Assembly: GCA_029975165.1 (NCBI GenBank)
Contig: JARKPR010000088.1
Location: 124,001 to 188,000, forward strand
Length of the DNA: 64,000 nucleotides
Direction of reading: 5' to 3'
From: Selenomonadales bacterium
GTDB lineage: Bacteria > Bacillota > Negativicutes > Sporomusales > UBA7701
Part shown: piece after piece, positions 26,485 through 34,514 of the stretch
Layout: each line of letters begins with the position of its first letter
How positions within the stretch are numbered: the first letter of the stretch is position 1
Notes under the pieces: model-generated
The model's database searches: none
What the model saw: only the letters and a program-made list of their open reading frames with translations
What the model was told of the DNA's origin: nothing
Program-made: the position numbers and the translations under genes

Positions 26485-26937
26485 ATGGAAAAGAAAACCC
26501 TGGCCGACGTGTTCGTCGACGGCGCCCGCAAAGGCTGGAACGTCGGCGTCAGCAGCATCCTGCCCAACGTCCTGATGGCGTTCGCGCTCATCCAGATCCT
26601 CAAAGTCACCGGTCTGCTCGTCCTCCTGGGCAAACTGTTCGGCCCGGTCATGGCCATCTTCGGCCTGCCCGGCGAGGCCATCACCGTGCTGATGGGGTCG
26701 TGGCTGTCGATGGGCGGCGGCGTCGGCGTGGCCGCGTCGCTCTATACCGCCAAGCTCCTGACCGGCAGCCATCTCAGTATCCTGATCCCGGCCATCTTCC
26801 TCATGGGCTCACAGGTCCAGTACATGGGGCGGCTCCTCGGCACGGCCGCCGTGCAGACCCGCTACTACCCGATGCTGTTCGCCATCTCGATCGTCAACGC
26901 CCTCATCGCCATGCTCATCATGAGGTTCATAGCCTAA
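26485..26937 (+). CDS. yjiG: YjiG-like Gate domain membrane protein
   Basis: A 150-residue partner of YjiH, with about four helices. The motifs MGSWLSMGGGVGVAASLY and LIPAIFLMGSQVQYMGRLLG match the family. Length is nearly that of E. coli YjiG (153). The ATG follows AAGGAGG within the yjiH end. The pair is followed by an M20 hydrolase, replacing E. coli IadA, which suggests uptake of the hydrolase's substrate. Confidence 0.86.
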   Translation: MEKKTLADVFVDGARKGWNVGVSSILPNVLMAFALIQILKVTGLLVLLGKLFGPVMAIFGLPGEAITVLMGSWLSMGGGVGVAASLYTAKLLTGSHLSILIPAIFLMGSQVQYMGRLLGTAAVQTRYYPMLFAISIVNALIAMLIMRFIA

Positions 26938-26965
26938 TCCCGTCATCCTTAAGGAGGTGTCCCGA

Positions 26966-28081
26966 ATGAATATTGTCGCCAGAGTCGAAGAAATCTACCA
27001 TATCCTTCACGCCATGCCCGAGGTGGGCTTCAGCGAGCACCGCACCGCCGCCTACCTGGCCGGCGAGCTCGCCAAGGCCGGCTACGCCGTGCAGACAGGC
27101 ATCGGCGGCAGCACCGGCGTCACCGGCACCCTCGACAGCGGCGTGCCCGGGCCGGTCGTCGGCCTGCGGGCCGATATGGACGCCCTGCTCCATACGGTGG
27201 ACGGCGTGGAAAAATGCGTCCACTCGTGCGGCCACGACGCCCATTCGGCCATGGTGCTCACGGCCGCCGAGGCGCTTGCCGCGGCGCCGCCGGCCAAGGG
27301 CAAGCTCAAGATCGTCTTCCAGCCGGCGGAGGAAAAACTCGACGGCGCGCTGTCGATGATCGACGCGGGGGCGGTCGACGACCTCGACATCCTCGCCGGC
27401 ATCCACCTGCGGCCGATCCAGGAGGCCAGCTTAGGCCAGGCCACCCCGGCCCTTTACCACGGCTCGTCCTACATCGCCCTGGCCGACGTAAAAGGGGTGA
27501 CGGCCCACGGCGCCCGCCCCCATCTCGGCGTAAACGCCATCGACGCCGCCGCGGCCGTGGTCGGCGCCGTCAACGCCATCCGCCTCAATCCGGTCGAGGC
27601 CTGGTCGATCAAGACGACCAAACTGCAGGCCGGCGGCGCCACCCTCAACGCCATCCCCGACCGCGCCGAGATGGCGTTCGATCTCCGCGCCCAAAACAAC
27701 GCGACGATGGACGGCCTCCTGGCCAAGCTGCCGCCGCTCGTCGAGCACGCGGCCGCCGCCGTCGGCGCCACCGCCAGCGTAACCATCAAGGGCGGCGTGC
27801 CGGCGGCCGAATACAATCAGGGCATGGTCGCCATCGCCCGCGAGGCCATTGTCGCCGTGCTCGGCGACCAGGGCCTCCTCGCCCCTATCGTCACCCCCGG
27901 CGGCGAGGATTTCCATTACTTCGTCAAAAAAAACCCCAAGCTGAAGCCGGCTTACATCGGCCTGGGCTGCGACCTCACCCCCGGCCTCCATCACCCGGAC
28001 ATGAAGTTCAACCTCGCCGCCCTCCCCAAAGGGGTGGAAATCCTGTGCGAGTTCGTTAGGCGCGCCGTTGCCGGCGCCTGA
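26966..28081 (+). CDS. M20-family amidohydrolase (M20D, N-acyl-amino-acid/dipeptide hydrolase type)
   Basis: A 371-residue cytosolic zinc hydrolase. The ATG at 26966 follows AAGGAGGTG. Metal ligands and catalytic residues are visible: RADMDALL (71-78), HSCGHDAHSAM (about 89-99), QPAEEK with the general-base Glu, and GEDFHYF near the C-terminus. M20D members (carboxypeptidase Ss1, IAA-amino acid hydrolase, N-acetyl-diaminopimelate and hippurate hydrolases) split amide bonds of N-acyl amino acids. Being the last gene of a YheO-YjiH-YjiG operon, it probably degrades an imported N-acylated or iso-linked amino acid. That is inferred. Confidence 0.88.
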   Translation: MNIVARVEEIYHILHAMPEVGFSEHRTAAYLAGELAKAGYAVQTGIGGSTGVTGTLDSGVPGPVVGLRADMDALLHTVDGVEKCVHSCGHDAHSAMVLTAAEALAAAPPAKGKLKIVFQPAEEKLDGALSMIDAGAVDDLDILAGIHLRPIQEASLGQATPALYHGSSYIALADVKGVTAHGARPHLGVNAIDAAAAVVGAVNAIRLNPVEAWSIKTTKLQAGGATLNAIPDRAEMAFDLRAQNNATMDGLLAKLPPLVEHAAAAVGATASVTIKGGVPAAEYNQGMVAIAREAIVAVLGDQGLLAPIVTPGGEDFHYFVKKNPKLKPAYIGLGCDLTPGLHHPDMKFNLAALPKGVEILCEFVRRAVAGA

Positions 28082-28092
28082 TAAACTGACGA

Positions 28093-28131
28093 AAAACTCC
28101 GGACGCCTACTCTGCGTCCGGAGTTTTTTTT
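28093..28131. terminator. Strong bidirectional terminator between the M20 gene and tctA
   Basis: Perfect stem AAAACTCCGGACGC/GCGTCCGGAGTTTT with a 7-base loop and eight T. It lies between convergent operons. Confidence 0.9.
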
Positions 28132-28159
28132 GTCGTTCGGTCTTCCACCCGGTTACCGG

Positions 28160-29671
28160 CTACATTTCCACGTCGTCGGCCGCAAATTTTTCTTTGAGGC
28201 CGCTGAATACGGAGAACAGCAGGATGAGGATCGCCAGCCCCAGTATCACGCCGGTGATCGGACGCTGGAAGAAGGCGAGGATACTGCCGTTGAAAAGTCG
28301 CAGGGACTGCAGCAGGGCGGTTTCCATCAGCCTGCCGAGCACGAAGGTGAGGATGACCGGCGCCATCGGTATTTCCAGCTTCTTCATAAAATAGCCGGCC
28401 AGACCGCATGCCAGGGCGATGCCGACCCCCCAGACGCTGTTGCTGCTCGTATAAGCGCCCAGGATTGAAATTGCCAGGATTACCGGATAAAGCAGTTTCT
28501 CCGGAATAAGCGTAACCCTAGCCCAGCAGCCCGCCAGCGGCAGGTTCATGATAATCAGCATCACGTTGCCGATGAACATGCTGGCGATGATTGCCCAGAC
28601 GACCTCCGGTTTTTCGGAGAACAAGGTCGGCCCCGGCGTAAGCCCGTGCATGATGAAAGCGCCCATTATAATGGCGATCGTCGGCGAACTCGGAATCCCC
28701 AGCGTGAATAACGGAATCAGGGCTGTTCCGCAATACGCGTTATTCGCCGTTTCCGGCCCCGCCACCCCTTCCAGCGCGCCCTTGCCGAAGCGGGAGGGGT
28801 CTTTGGCCACCTTCTTTTCGAGGGAGTAGGACAGGATGGCCGGAATAACCGAGTTTGTCCCCGGAATAAGGCCGATAAAAGAGCCGATAGCGGTGCCCCG
28901 GCCGATCGCCTTAAGGTTGGGCCACCACTCTTCCTTGCGGGGCAGCACGCCGGTTATCTTATGGGTTATCTTCTTTTGCAGCGACAGGTTCTCCATGCCG
29001 AGCATTATTTCCGAAAGGCCGAACAGTCCCATCGCGACACAGACCAGGTCAAGCCCGCCCATAAGATAAGGCTGGTCGAATATGAACCGGTCCGTCCCGG
29101 AAACAGGATCGGTGCCGATCAACGACAGACTCATGCCGACGGCGGCCGCGATCAGACCCTTGATGAGCGATTTGCCCATCAAGCCTACGACGGTTACCAG
29201 TCCCAACGCCATCAGCGCGAAAAATTCCGGCGGGCCGAACTTCAGCGCGAACTGGGCCAGCGGCGGGCCTACGAACACAAGCGCCAGCAGCGAAATTATG
29301 CCGCCGATAAACGAACCGATGCCGGCTATTCCCAGGGCCGCGCCGGCTCTTCCCTGCTGGGCGAGCGGGTAGCCGTCCAGGCAGGTGATTACCGAAGCCG
29401 ATTCCCCCGGCGTATTTATCAGCACCGAAGTTATCGTACCGCCGTACATCGCCCCGTAATAAATTCCCGACAACATGATGATCGACGCGACCGGCTCCAT
29501 ACCGAAGGACAGGGGCAGCAGCAAAGCGGTAGCGGTCGTAGGTCCAAGCCCGGGCAACACGCCGACCATCATACCCACGAAAACACCGACGAAACAGTAC
29601 AGCAGATTGGCATATGTCATGGCATCCCCGAAGCCGTTAAGCAAATGCCCGACTGATCCGAATATATCCAT
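28160..29671 (-). CDS. tctA: Tripartite tricarboxylate transporter, large permease TctA
   Basis: A 503-residue membrane protein with about 12 helices. The ATG at 29671 follows GAGGAGGAG; an earlier in-frame start is rejected for lack of a site. Family motifs are GVLPGLGPTTATALLLPLSF, YYGAMYGGTITSVLINTPGE and its mirrored second-half copy GTALIPLFTLGIPSSPTIAI. It works with TctB (small permease) and TctC (periplasmic binding protein) to import tricarboxylates or other acids by ion gradient. It is the last gene of the GntR-regulated operon. Confidence 0.95.
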   Translation of the reverse strand: MDIFGSVGHLLNGFGDAMTYANLLYCFVGVFVGMMVGVLPGLGPTTATALLLPLSFGMEPVASIIMLSGIYYGAMYGGTITSVLINTPGESASVITCLDGYPLAQQGRAGAALGIAGIGSFIGGIISLLALVFVGPPLAQFALKFGPPEFFALMALGLVTVVGLMGKSLIKGLIAAAVGMSLSLIGTDPVSGTDRFIFDQPYLMGGLDLVCVAMGLFGLSEIMLGMENLSLQKKITHKITGVLPRKEEWWPNLKAIGRGTAIGSFIGLIPGTNSVIPAILSYSLEKKVAKDPSRFGKGALEGVAGPETANNAYCGTALIPLFTLGIPSSPTIAIIMGAFIMHGLTPGPTLFSEKPEVVWAIIASMFIGNVMLIIMNLPLAGCWARVTLIPEKLLYPVILAISILGAYTSSNSVWGVGIALACGLAGYFMKKLEIPMAPVILTFVLGRLMETALLQSLRLFNGSILAFFQRPITGVILGLAILILLFSVFSGLKEKFAADDVEM

Positions 29672-29716
29672 ATGCTCCTCCTCGCGTTCCAGGCTTGCCG
29701 CCAATCCTCCGTCGGC

Positions 29717-30172
29717 CTAGAATCCGAAACTGTTGGCCGGCAGGGGAATGTCCATCACATATTGGAACAACAGCAGCAGCAAGACCGCCGTGCTTAGGGA
29801 AATACCCAACGCCGCATGCCATTTATACTGGCCGATAAGCGTGATGAACATCATGACGGTGCTGGCAACAACATAACCGGTTATATCGAGCATAAGCATG
29901 AAAATGATTATCGCCGCCACAACCGACAAATGATTCCGCAAAGCTTGGCCGGAAGGGAGGATGTCCTTGAGCATCACGCCTTCTTTTTTCAGCTCCGTCC
30001 ATATGTACGCTGCCGCCAAGACGGCCAGCAGGCCGCTGATCCAGAGGGGAAGAAAGCCGGGTCCAGGGCCGTTCTTCGTATAATAGATAAGAGAGCGCGA
30101 TTCCGAAAGCAGCACAGCCGCATAGAGCAACACGACTACCCCGGCCCAAACGTTAGCCGATGGTCTTTTCAA
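29717..30172 (-). CDS. tctB: Tripartite tricarboxylate transporter, small permease TctB
   Basis: A 151-residue protein with four hydrophobic helices (about 8-26, 42-60, 80-112, 118-140) and the family segment NGPGPGFLPLWISGLL between helices 1 and 2. The TTG start at 30172 follows AAGGATGTGG. It sits between tctC and tctA, the standard TTT arrangement. A hairpin separates it from tctC. Confidence 0.88.
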   Translation of the reverse strand: MKRPSANVWAGVVVLLYAAVLLSESRSLIYYTKNGPGPGFLPLWISGLLAVLAAAYIWTELKKEGVMLKDILPSGQALRNHLSVVAAIIIFMLMLDITGYVVASTVMMFITLIGQYKWHAALGISLSTAVLLLLLFQYVMDIPLPANSFGF

Positions 30173-30232
30173 ACGACCACATCCTTACGGATATTATTTC
30201 TCTCGACCGAAGGCCCGCGAAGCGGGAAAGCT

Positions 30233-30261
30233 CGGCGTTCCCCGGAGACCGGAGAACGCCG
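30233..30261 (-). terminator. Intercistronic hairpin after tctC
   Basis: Stem CGGCGTTC/GAACGCCG extended inward by CCGG/CCGG with a one-base bulge on each side. No T-run. It lies between tctC (stop 30317) and tctB (start 30172), as the hairpin does after the TAXI gene. Confidence 0.55.
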
Positions 30262-30316
30262 CCAATCCGCCCGAAAGCTGCAAAAATCCAACCTCTATGT
30301 GGCAATATTCGGCCGC

Positions 30317-31297
30317 TTACTGGAAAATCTTCGAGAATACCTCGGACTTCAGCAATGCGTTGGTATCCTTGTCCAATTGCTCGGGGCTGCGCTTATCGGC
30401 TATAAACCCGCTTTCTTTGGCCAGCTTCTGATAATCCGGCGACTGGGTAGCCTTGTTGAATATCTCGATCAGTTTGTCGCGGACAGCGGGATCAAGCCCG
30501 GCGGGAGCGACCAAGATGCTCATCTGTTTGAGCGGGGCGCCTTTCCAAAGATCAACGCCGCTTTCGATGAAGGTAGGAACCCCCGGCAGAACATCCATAC
30601 GCTCGCCGTTGATGGCCAGAGCGCGGAACTTGCCTTCTTTTACGTGCTGCACGGCCTCGCTCGGCTTGAGTATAGCGGCATTCACATGGCCCCCCAGGAT
30701 GGCCGGGATGACGAGGGCCGCACCGTCGAACGGCACATGTTTGAACTCCGTGCCCGTAACCTGGCCCATCATCGCCGGCACGGCGTGATTGACGTTGTTC
30801 GTGCCGACCGTCGCCAGGGAAACCGCGTTCGGGTTGGCTTTCATATAGTCGATCAGTTCCTTCAGCGTCTTCCAGGGAGCATCCTTGCTTACGACCAGTA
30901 CGTGAGGATCGTCGGCCATCAACGCGATATTAGTCAGTTTATCGGCCTTGATCTGGGATTTGCCGAGAGCCATAACAGCCAGGGTGGAACTGGTTTGCAC
31001 CCCTACGGTGTATCCGTCTGGCTTCGACGTCATGACTTCGTTGATCCCCATAACCCCGTTGCCGCCAGGTACATTCTTGACGACCGCGGTTATGCCCATG
31101 TCCTTGAAAAGGACCTGAATCTTGCGGGCCATCATGTCGATGCCGCCGCCGGCGTTCCAGGGAACGACTATGGTGATTTCCTTCTTCGGGAAATCCGGTT
31201 TCTTCTGAGCCTGCTGCTGCTGGCCGCCGCCGCACCCCGCCATCACTGCAACGCTGCAAATGACGACAAGCATACCGATTATTTTCCGCAACCTCAT
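30317..31297 (-). CDS. tctC: Tripartite tricarboxylate transporter binding lipoprotein TctC
   Basis: A 326-residue binding protein. The ATG at 31297 follows GAGGGGGG. A lipoprotein signal ends in VMAGC. The TctC/Bug family is recognised by EITIVVPWNAGGGIDMMARKI near the mature N-terminus, NVPGGNGVMGINEV, and FKHVPFDGAALVIPAILGGH. Bug proteins bind carboxylates through water-mediated contacts, so citrate is not implied; relatives bind malate, glutarate, nicotinate, sulfolactate and others. It is the first of the transporter genes and is separated by about 105 bases from the dehydrogenase. Confidence 0.93.
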   Translation of the reverse strand: MRLRKIIGMLVVICSVAVMAGCGGGQQQQAQKKPDFPKKEITIVVPWNAGGGIDMMARKIQVLFKDMGITAVVKNVPGGNGVMGINEVMTSKPDGYTVGVQTSSTLAVMALGKSQIKADKLTNIALMADDPHVLVVSKDAPWKTLKELIDYMKANPNAVSLATVGTNNVNHAVPAMMGQVTGTEFKHVPFDGAALVIPAILGGHVNAAILKPSEAVQHVKEGKFRALAINGERMDVLPGVPTFIESGVDLWKGAPLKQMSILVAPAGLDPAVRDKLIEIFNKATQSPDYQKLAKESGFIADKRSPEQLDKDTNALLKSEVFSKIFQ

Positions 31298-31402
31298 ATT
31301 GACCCCCCTCAATAATTTTTATTTGCTTTGCTTTCAACGACCTACCCGTTGCCTGTAGCTGCCTGCCCTCCCTTCGCAGTCCGCGATTACATCGCCAGTC
31401 TC

Positions 31403-32386
31403 CTACTTGGTCAGCGTCGCCAGAACGTCGCGATTAACCAGATAATCCGGCTTTTCGCCCACCAGCACCTTCAGCAATTGTTCGACCGCGCCCGTCGCCA
31501 TCTTGATTTTCCCGTTCATCGTCAGCGAGGAGGAATGCGGCGTCACAATGACGTTATCCAGGGCAAACAGCTCGTTGTCCGCGGCCGGCGGTTCCTGCGC
31601 GAAGACATCCAGCCCCGCGCCGGCAATCTTCTTGGCCTTGAGGGCGCTGATCAACGCCGCCTCGTCCACCACTTCGCCCCGCGCGCAATTGATGAAATAC
31701 GCCGTAGGCTTCATCGCCGCGAACTGCTCCGCGCCGATCAAGTGGCGGGTTTCCGGCGTCAAGGGCGTATGCACCGATACGAAGTCGGCCGCCGCCAGCA
31801 CTCCCGCCATGGAATCCGCCAGGGAAACACCGATCTTCGCGGCAGCGTCGGGATTTGTATAGGGATCGAAGGCGATGACCTTCATCCCCAGCCCCAGGCA
31901 GCGCTTGGCAACCTCCCGCCCGATGCGCCCCAGGCCGATCAGGCCCAGCGTCTTGGCCTCCACGTCGTCCGGCCCGTACTTGTCTTTTATGGCATAATTG
32001 CCTTTTCTCAGGGCGGCGTCGGCCACCATGACCCGTTTGGCCAGAACCATGATCATCATTACCACATGTTCCGCCACCGAGACGGTAGCCGCATCGGGAG
32101 TGTTGACCACCATGACCCCGTGCTCCGTGGCGGCCTGGAGATCGACGAGCTCCACCCCGATGCCGTGGCGGGCGATGACCTTGAGGTTGGGTGCCTTCTC
32201 GATCAACGCGCGGTTGAAAATGTTATACCTGACGATGACGCCTTCTACCTTTTCATCCAGCAGGGAGGCAAGCGTTTCGGCCTTATCGTCCGGCGCTACA
32301 ACCACCTCTTCGACCGCCGCTTCCAGCATCTTCAGGCCTTTTTCGTGGATCGGCTGCGCAAGCAGCACCTTGGTTTTCAATTTCAT
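31403..32386 (-). CDS. D-isomer-specific 2-hydroxyacid dehydrogenase (SerA/PGDH-like)
   Basis: A 327-residue NAD(P)-dependent dehydrogenase. The ATG at 32386 follows AGGTGAGC, 6 bases after the stop of the DRE-TIM gene. The Rossmann motif GLGRIG is at 151-156, with catalytic Arg236 (NCARGEVVDE), Glu265 (FAQEPP) and His284 (TPHSSS). There is no C-terminal ACT domain, so it is not a regulated SerA. Relatives oxidise phosphoglycerate, glycerate, sulfolactate and other 2-hydroxyacids. Sulfolactate dehydrogenase SlcC is one relative that also neighbours TctABC, but no sulfolactate lyase genes are present. Substrate unknown. Confidence 0.9.
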   Translation of the reverse strand: MKLKTKVLLAQPIHEKGLKMLEAAVEEVVVAPDDKAETLASLLDEKVEGVIVRYNIFNRALIEKAPNLKVIARHGIGVELVDLQAATEHGVMVVNTPDAATVSVAEHVVMMIMVLAKRVMVADAALRKGNYAIKDKYGPDDVEAKTLGLIGLGRIGREVAKRCLGLGMKVIAFDPYTNPDAAAKIGVSLADSMAGVLAAADFVSVHTPLTPETRHLIGAEQFAAMKPTAYFINCARGEVVDEAALISALKAKKIAGAGLDVFAQEPPAADNELFALDNVIVTPHSSSLTMNGKIKMATGAVEQLLKVLVGEKPDYLVNRDVLATLTK

Positions 32387-32391
32387 AATGC

Positions 32392-33600
32392 TCACCTGCA
32401 CGCTTCGACAATTTTCCTGAACTCGTCCAAAGTAACCAGGCCGCGCTTCTGGGCGCCCTTCGCCTTGACCTGGCTCAGCATCTCGGCGACCGCCTCGCTC
32501 GAGGCCTCGATGTTCCACTGATCGAGATAATACTCTACCGACGCCTTGCCGCTCTTCTTGCCGAGAACGATATCGCCCTCGCGGCCGAAAAAGCGGGGGT
32601 CGGTGGCGAACATGGCCAACGGTTCCTTAATGACCAGGTCCACCCCTATGCCCGATTCGCGGGTATAATTGCGGGCTCCGGTCACCGGTTTGTTGGCGGG
32701 CAGAGGGACCCCGGAAATCTGTTCAACCATCTTGCACAAATCCATAAGCTTGTCCAATTTGTAATCGTTATCCGTGCCAAGGAGGATTTTCATCGCAACC
32801 ATCAATTCTTCCGCGGCCGCGTTGCCCGTCCGCTCGCCAAGGCCGTTGACGCAGGAGTGGATAACCTCTGCGCCGGCGGCGACTCCCGCGAGTTCGGTGG
32901 CTACCGCCATGCCGAAATCGTTGTGGGTATGTACCTCGACCGGCAGCCCCCCGGTAAGCTGCTTCATCTTTTTCACCAGGTACTGGATGGTCTGCGGCAG
33001 GGCGCATCCCATCGTATCGACCACCCCTACGGAGTGGGGCGGCGCGTCCTTCATAAGCCCGGCCATCAGATTGGCGAGGTCTTCCTCCCGGGCGCGGGTC
33101 GTGTCATAGGGGAAATAGACGACATATAAGCCTTGGCTCTTGGCATAATTGATGCAGTCCGCACTCTTTTCGAAAACATTCTCCCAGGTCCATTTGAACT
33201 GGTATTTCAGCTTGGGATAACCGATGGGAACCTCGATGACGACGCCATGGGCGCCGCATTCCACCGCTTTGTCGACGTCTTCCCTGATCGACCGGGCGAA
33301 AGTAAAAATCTTGGCCTTGAGATTGCGCCGGCAAATAGCCTTGATCGCCTCGAAATCATCTTTAGATACCGCCGGCATGCCGGCCTCGATGCGCTCTATG
33401 CCGACCTCGTCCAGCTTTTCGGCGATTCTGATCTTATCATCGACCGTGAAGACCACTCCCGGCGTCTGTTCGCCGTCGCGGAGCGTCGCGTCGTGGATTT
33501 CCACTTTGGGCGCCGTCTGCAAAGTTTCGGTCACTTCGGGATAATCGTTATAAAGACTGGCCCACCATGAATTTTCCCGGTAGTGATTCTGTTTTTCCAT
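32392..33600 (-). CDS. DRE-TIM metallolyase, LeuA/homocitrate-citramalate synthase-like
   Basis: A 402-residue HMGL-like TIM-barrel enzyme. The metal/catalytic motif is TLRDGEQTPGV (39-49). The metal ligands HTHNDFG are at 224-230, and the glycine-rich substrate loop NGLGERTGNA is at 252-261. The C-terminal part (about 300-402) is short and lacks the leucine-binding regulatory domain of LeuA. Relatives condense acetyl-CoA with 2-oxoacids (citramalate, homocitrate, Re-citrate synthase) or cleave such adducts. In an operon with TctABC and a 2-hydroxyacid dehydrogenase a catabolic or anaplerotic role is likelier than leucine synthesis. Start ATG follows AAGGAGAG. Confidence 0.88.
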   Translation of the reverse strand: MEKQNHYRENSWWASLYNDYPEVTETLQTAPKVEIHDATLRDGEQTPGVVFTVDDKIRIAEKLDEVGIERIEAGMPAVSKDDFEAIKAICRRNLKAKIFTFARSIREDVDKAVECGAHGVVIEVPIGYPKLKYQFKWTWENVFEKSADCINYAKSQGLYVVYFPYDTTRAREEDLANLMAGLMKDAPPHSVGVVDTMGCALPQTIQYLVKKMKQLTGGLPVEVHTHNDFGMAVATELAGVAAGAEVIHSCVNGLGERTGNAAAEELMVAMKILLGTDNDYKLDKLMDLCKMVEQISGVPLPANKPVTGARNYTRESGIGVDLVIKEPLAMFATDPRFFGREGDIVLGKKSGKASVEYYLDQWNIEASSEAVAEMLSQVKAKGAQKRGLVTLDEFRKIVEACR

Positions 33601-33702
33601 TGTTTTCGCTCTCCTTCGCCTCGATATATTATCCGAACATCCCGATATACCGCACGGGATGATAAGCGGACTGCCTGCGACCGCTCCCGCCTTTGCGGCC
33701 GC

Positions 33703-34377
33703 CTACGGAACGATCCTCTCGTTATTGGTCTTCATGATAACCGCCCGCAGCTGCCTGCCGACCCTAAGCTTCTGTTTCTGCATAATCCTCTGGGCGGTAT
33801 CCGCGTCCTGCGCTTTGATCGCCGCTATAATCTGGTCGTGCTCGATGACGGACTCGAGTATCGTATCCGGCTCCATACCGAAAATCGCTTTGCCGTATTC
33901 GGACTTTTTCCAAAGATCCTTTATCTGCTGGAGTAGTATGGCATGGGGCGTTTTTTCATAAATCAGCATATGCATCTGCCTGTCCAGCAGGGCGTACTGG
34001 GCGTAATTCTTGGCCTCGAAATACCGCTGCATCTGCTCGGAGATAGCGGTGATCTTCGCCAGATGCGCCGCATCGATGTTCGGGGTCGAGGTATAGGTCG
34101 CCATCCCCTCCATCGCCGCCCGCATGACGAATACGTCATAGACCCAGTCCGCGGACGGGGTTATAACGACCGCGCCGATATAGGGCGCTATATGGATCAT
34201 GCCGGTCGCTTCCAGCAGCTTGAGGGCTTCGCGGGCCGGACTATCGCTCACCCCCAGCCGCTCGCAGATATTCTTGACGGTAAGCCTCGTTCCCGGACGG
34301 AGATTGCCGTTCAGGATCTCATCTTCCAAATACCTGTAGACTCGCTCGGTTTTTGTCAAATGCTCTGCTATAAACAA
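33703..34377 (-). CDS. GntR/FadR-family transcriptional regulator
   Basis: A 224-residue regulator: winged helix-turn-helix (about 8-75, with LEDEILNGNLRPGTRLTVKN and LGVSDSPAREALKLLEATG) and a C-terminal FCD ligand domain. The likely metal/ligand residues are in LDRQMHMLIYEKT and EHDQIIAAIKAQDAD. Start is TTG at 34377 after AGGAG. It is the first gene of the operon with the DRE-TIM enzyme, dehydrogenase and TctABC. Its promoter spacer holds a palindrome, so autoregulation and control of the operon by the substrate or a product are likely. Confidence 0.9.
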   Translation of the reverse strand: MFIAEHLTKTERVYRYLEDEILNGNLRPGTRLTVKNICERLGVSDSPAREALKLLEATGMIHIAPYIGAVVITPSADWVYDVFVMRAAMEGMATYTSTPNIDAAHLAKITAISEQMQRYFEAKNYAQYALLDRQMHMLIYEKTPHAILLQQIKDLWKKSEYGKAIFGMEPDTILESVIEHDQIIAAIKAQDADTAQRIMQKQKLRVGRQLRAVIMKTNNERIVP

Positions 34378-34428
34378 TCAAACTGCTCCTTTGCCGAAAA
34401 TATCAAAAAATTCGCGCGTCACAGCTCA

Positions 34429-34457
34429 ATGATAATGCATTATGCATAATGTGTCAA
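34429..34457 (-). promoter_or_regulatory. GntR operon promoter with palindromic operator in its spacer
   Basis: Minus strand TTGACA (34452-34457), 17 bases, TATCAT (34429-34434). The palindrome ATTATGCATAAT (34439-34450) lies within the spacer, with a further ATGCATTAT half overlapping it. This is a repressor-style arrangement. Confidence 0.75.
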
Positions 34458-34477
34458 CGCAGATTTTTCCCGCCATG

Positions 34478-34514
34478 AAAAACCTCCGGTCGCCGTCAGC
34501 TACCGGAGGTTTTT
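34478..34514. terminator. Terminator after the PHP gene
   Basis: Stem AAAAACCTCCGGT/ACCGGAGGTTTTT with an 11-base loop. The PHP stop codon (34500-34502) lies within the loop and stem edge. Confidence 0.85.

Noticed and set aside
31403-33600. Sulfolactate (slc/suy) degradation locus
   Set aside because: TctABC and the dehydrogenase fit, but there are no SuyAB lyase genes and the DRE-TIM enzyme does not belong to that pathway.
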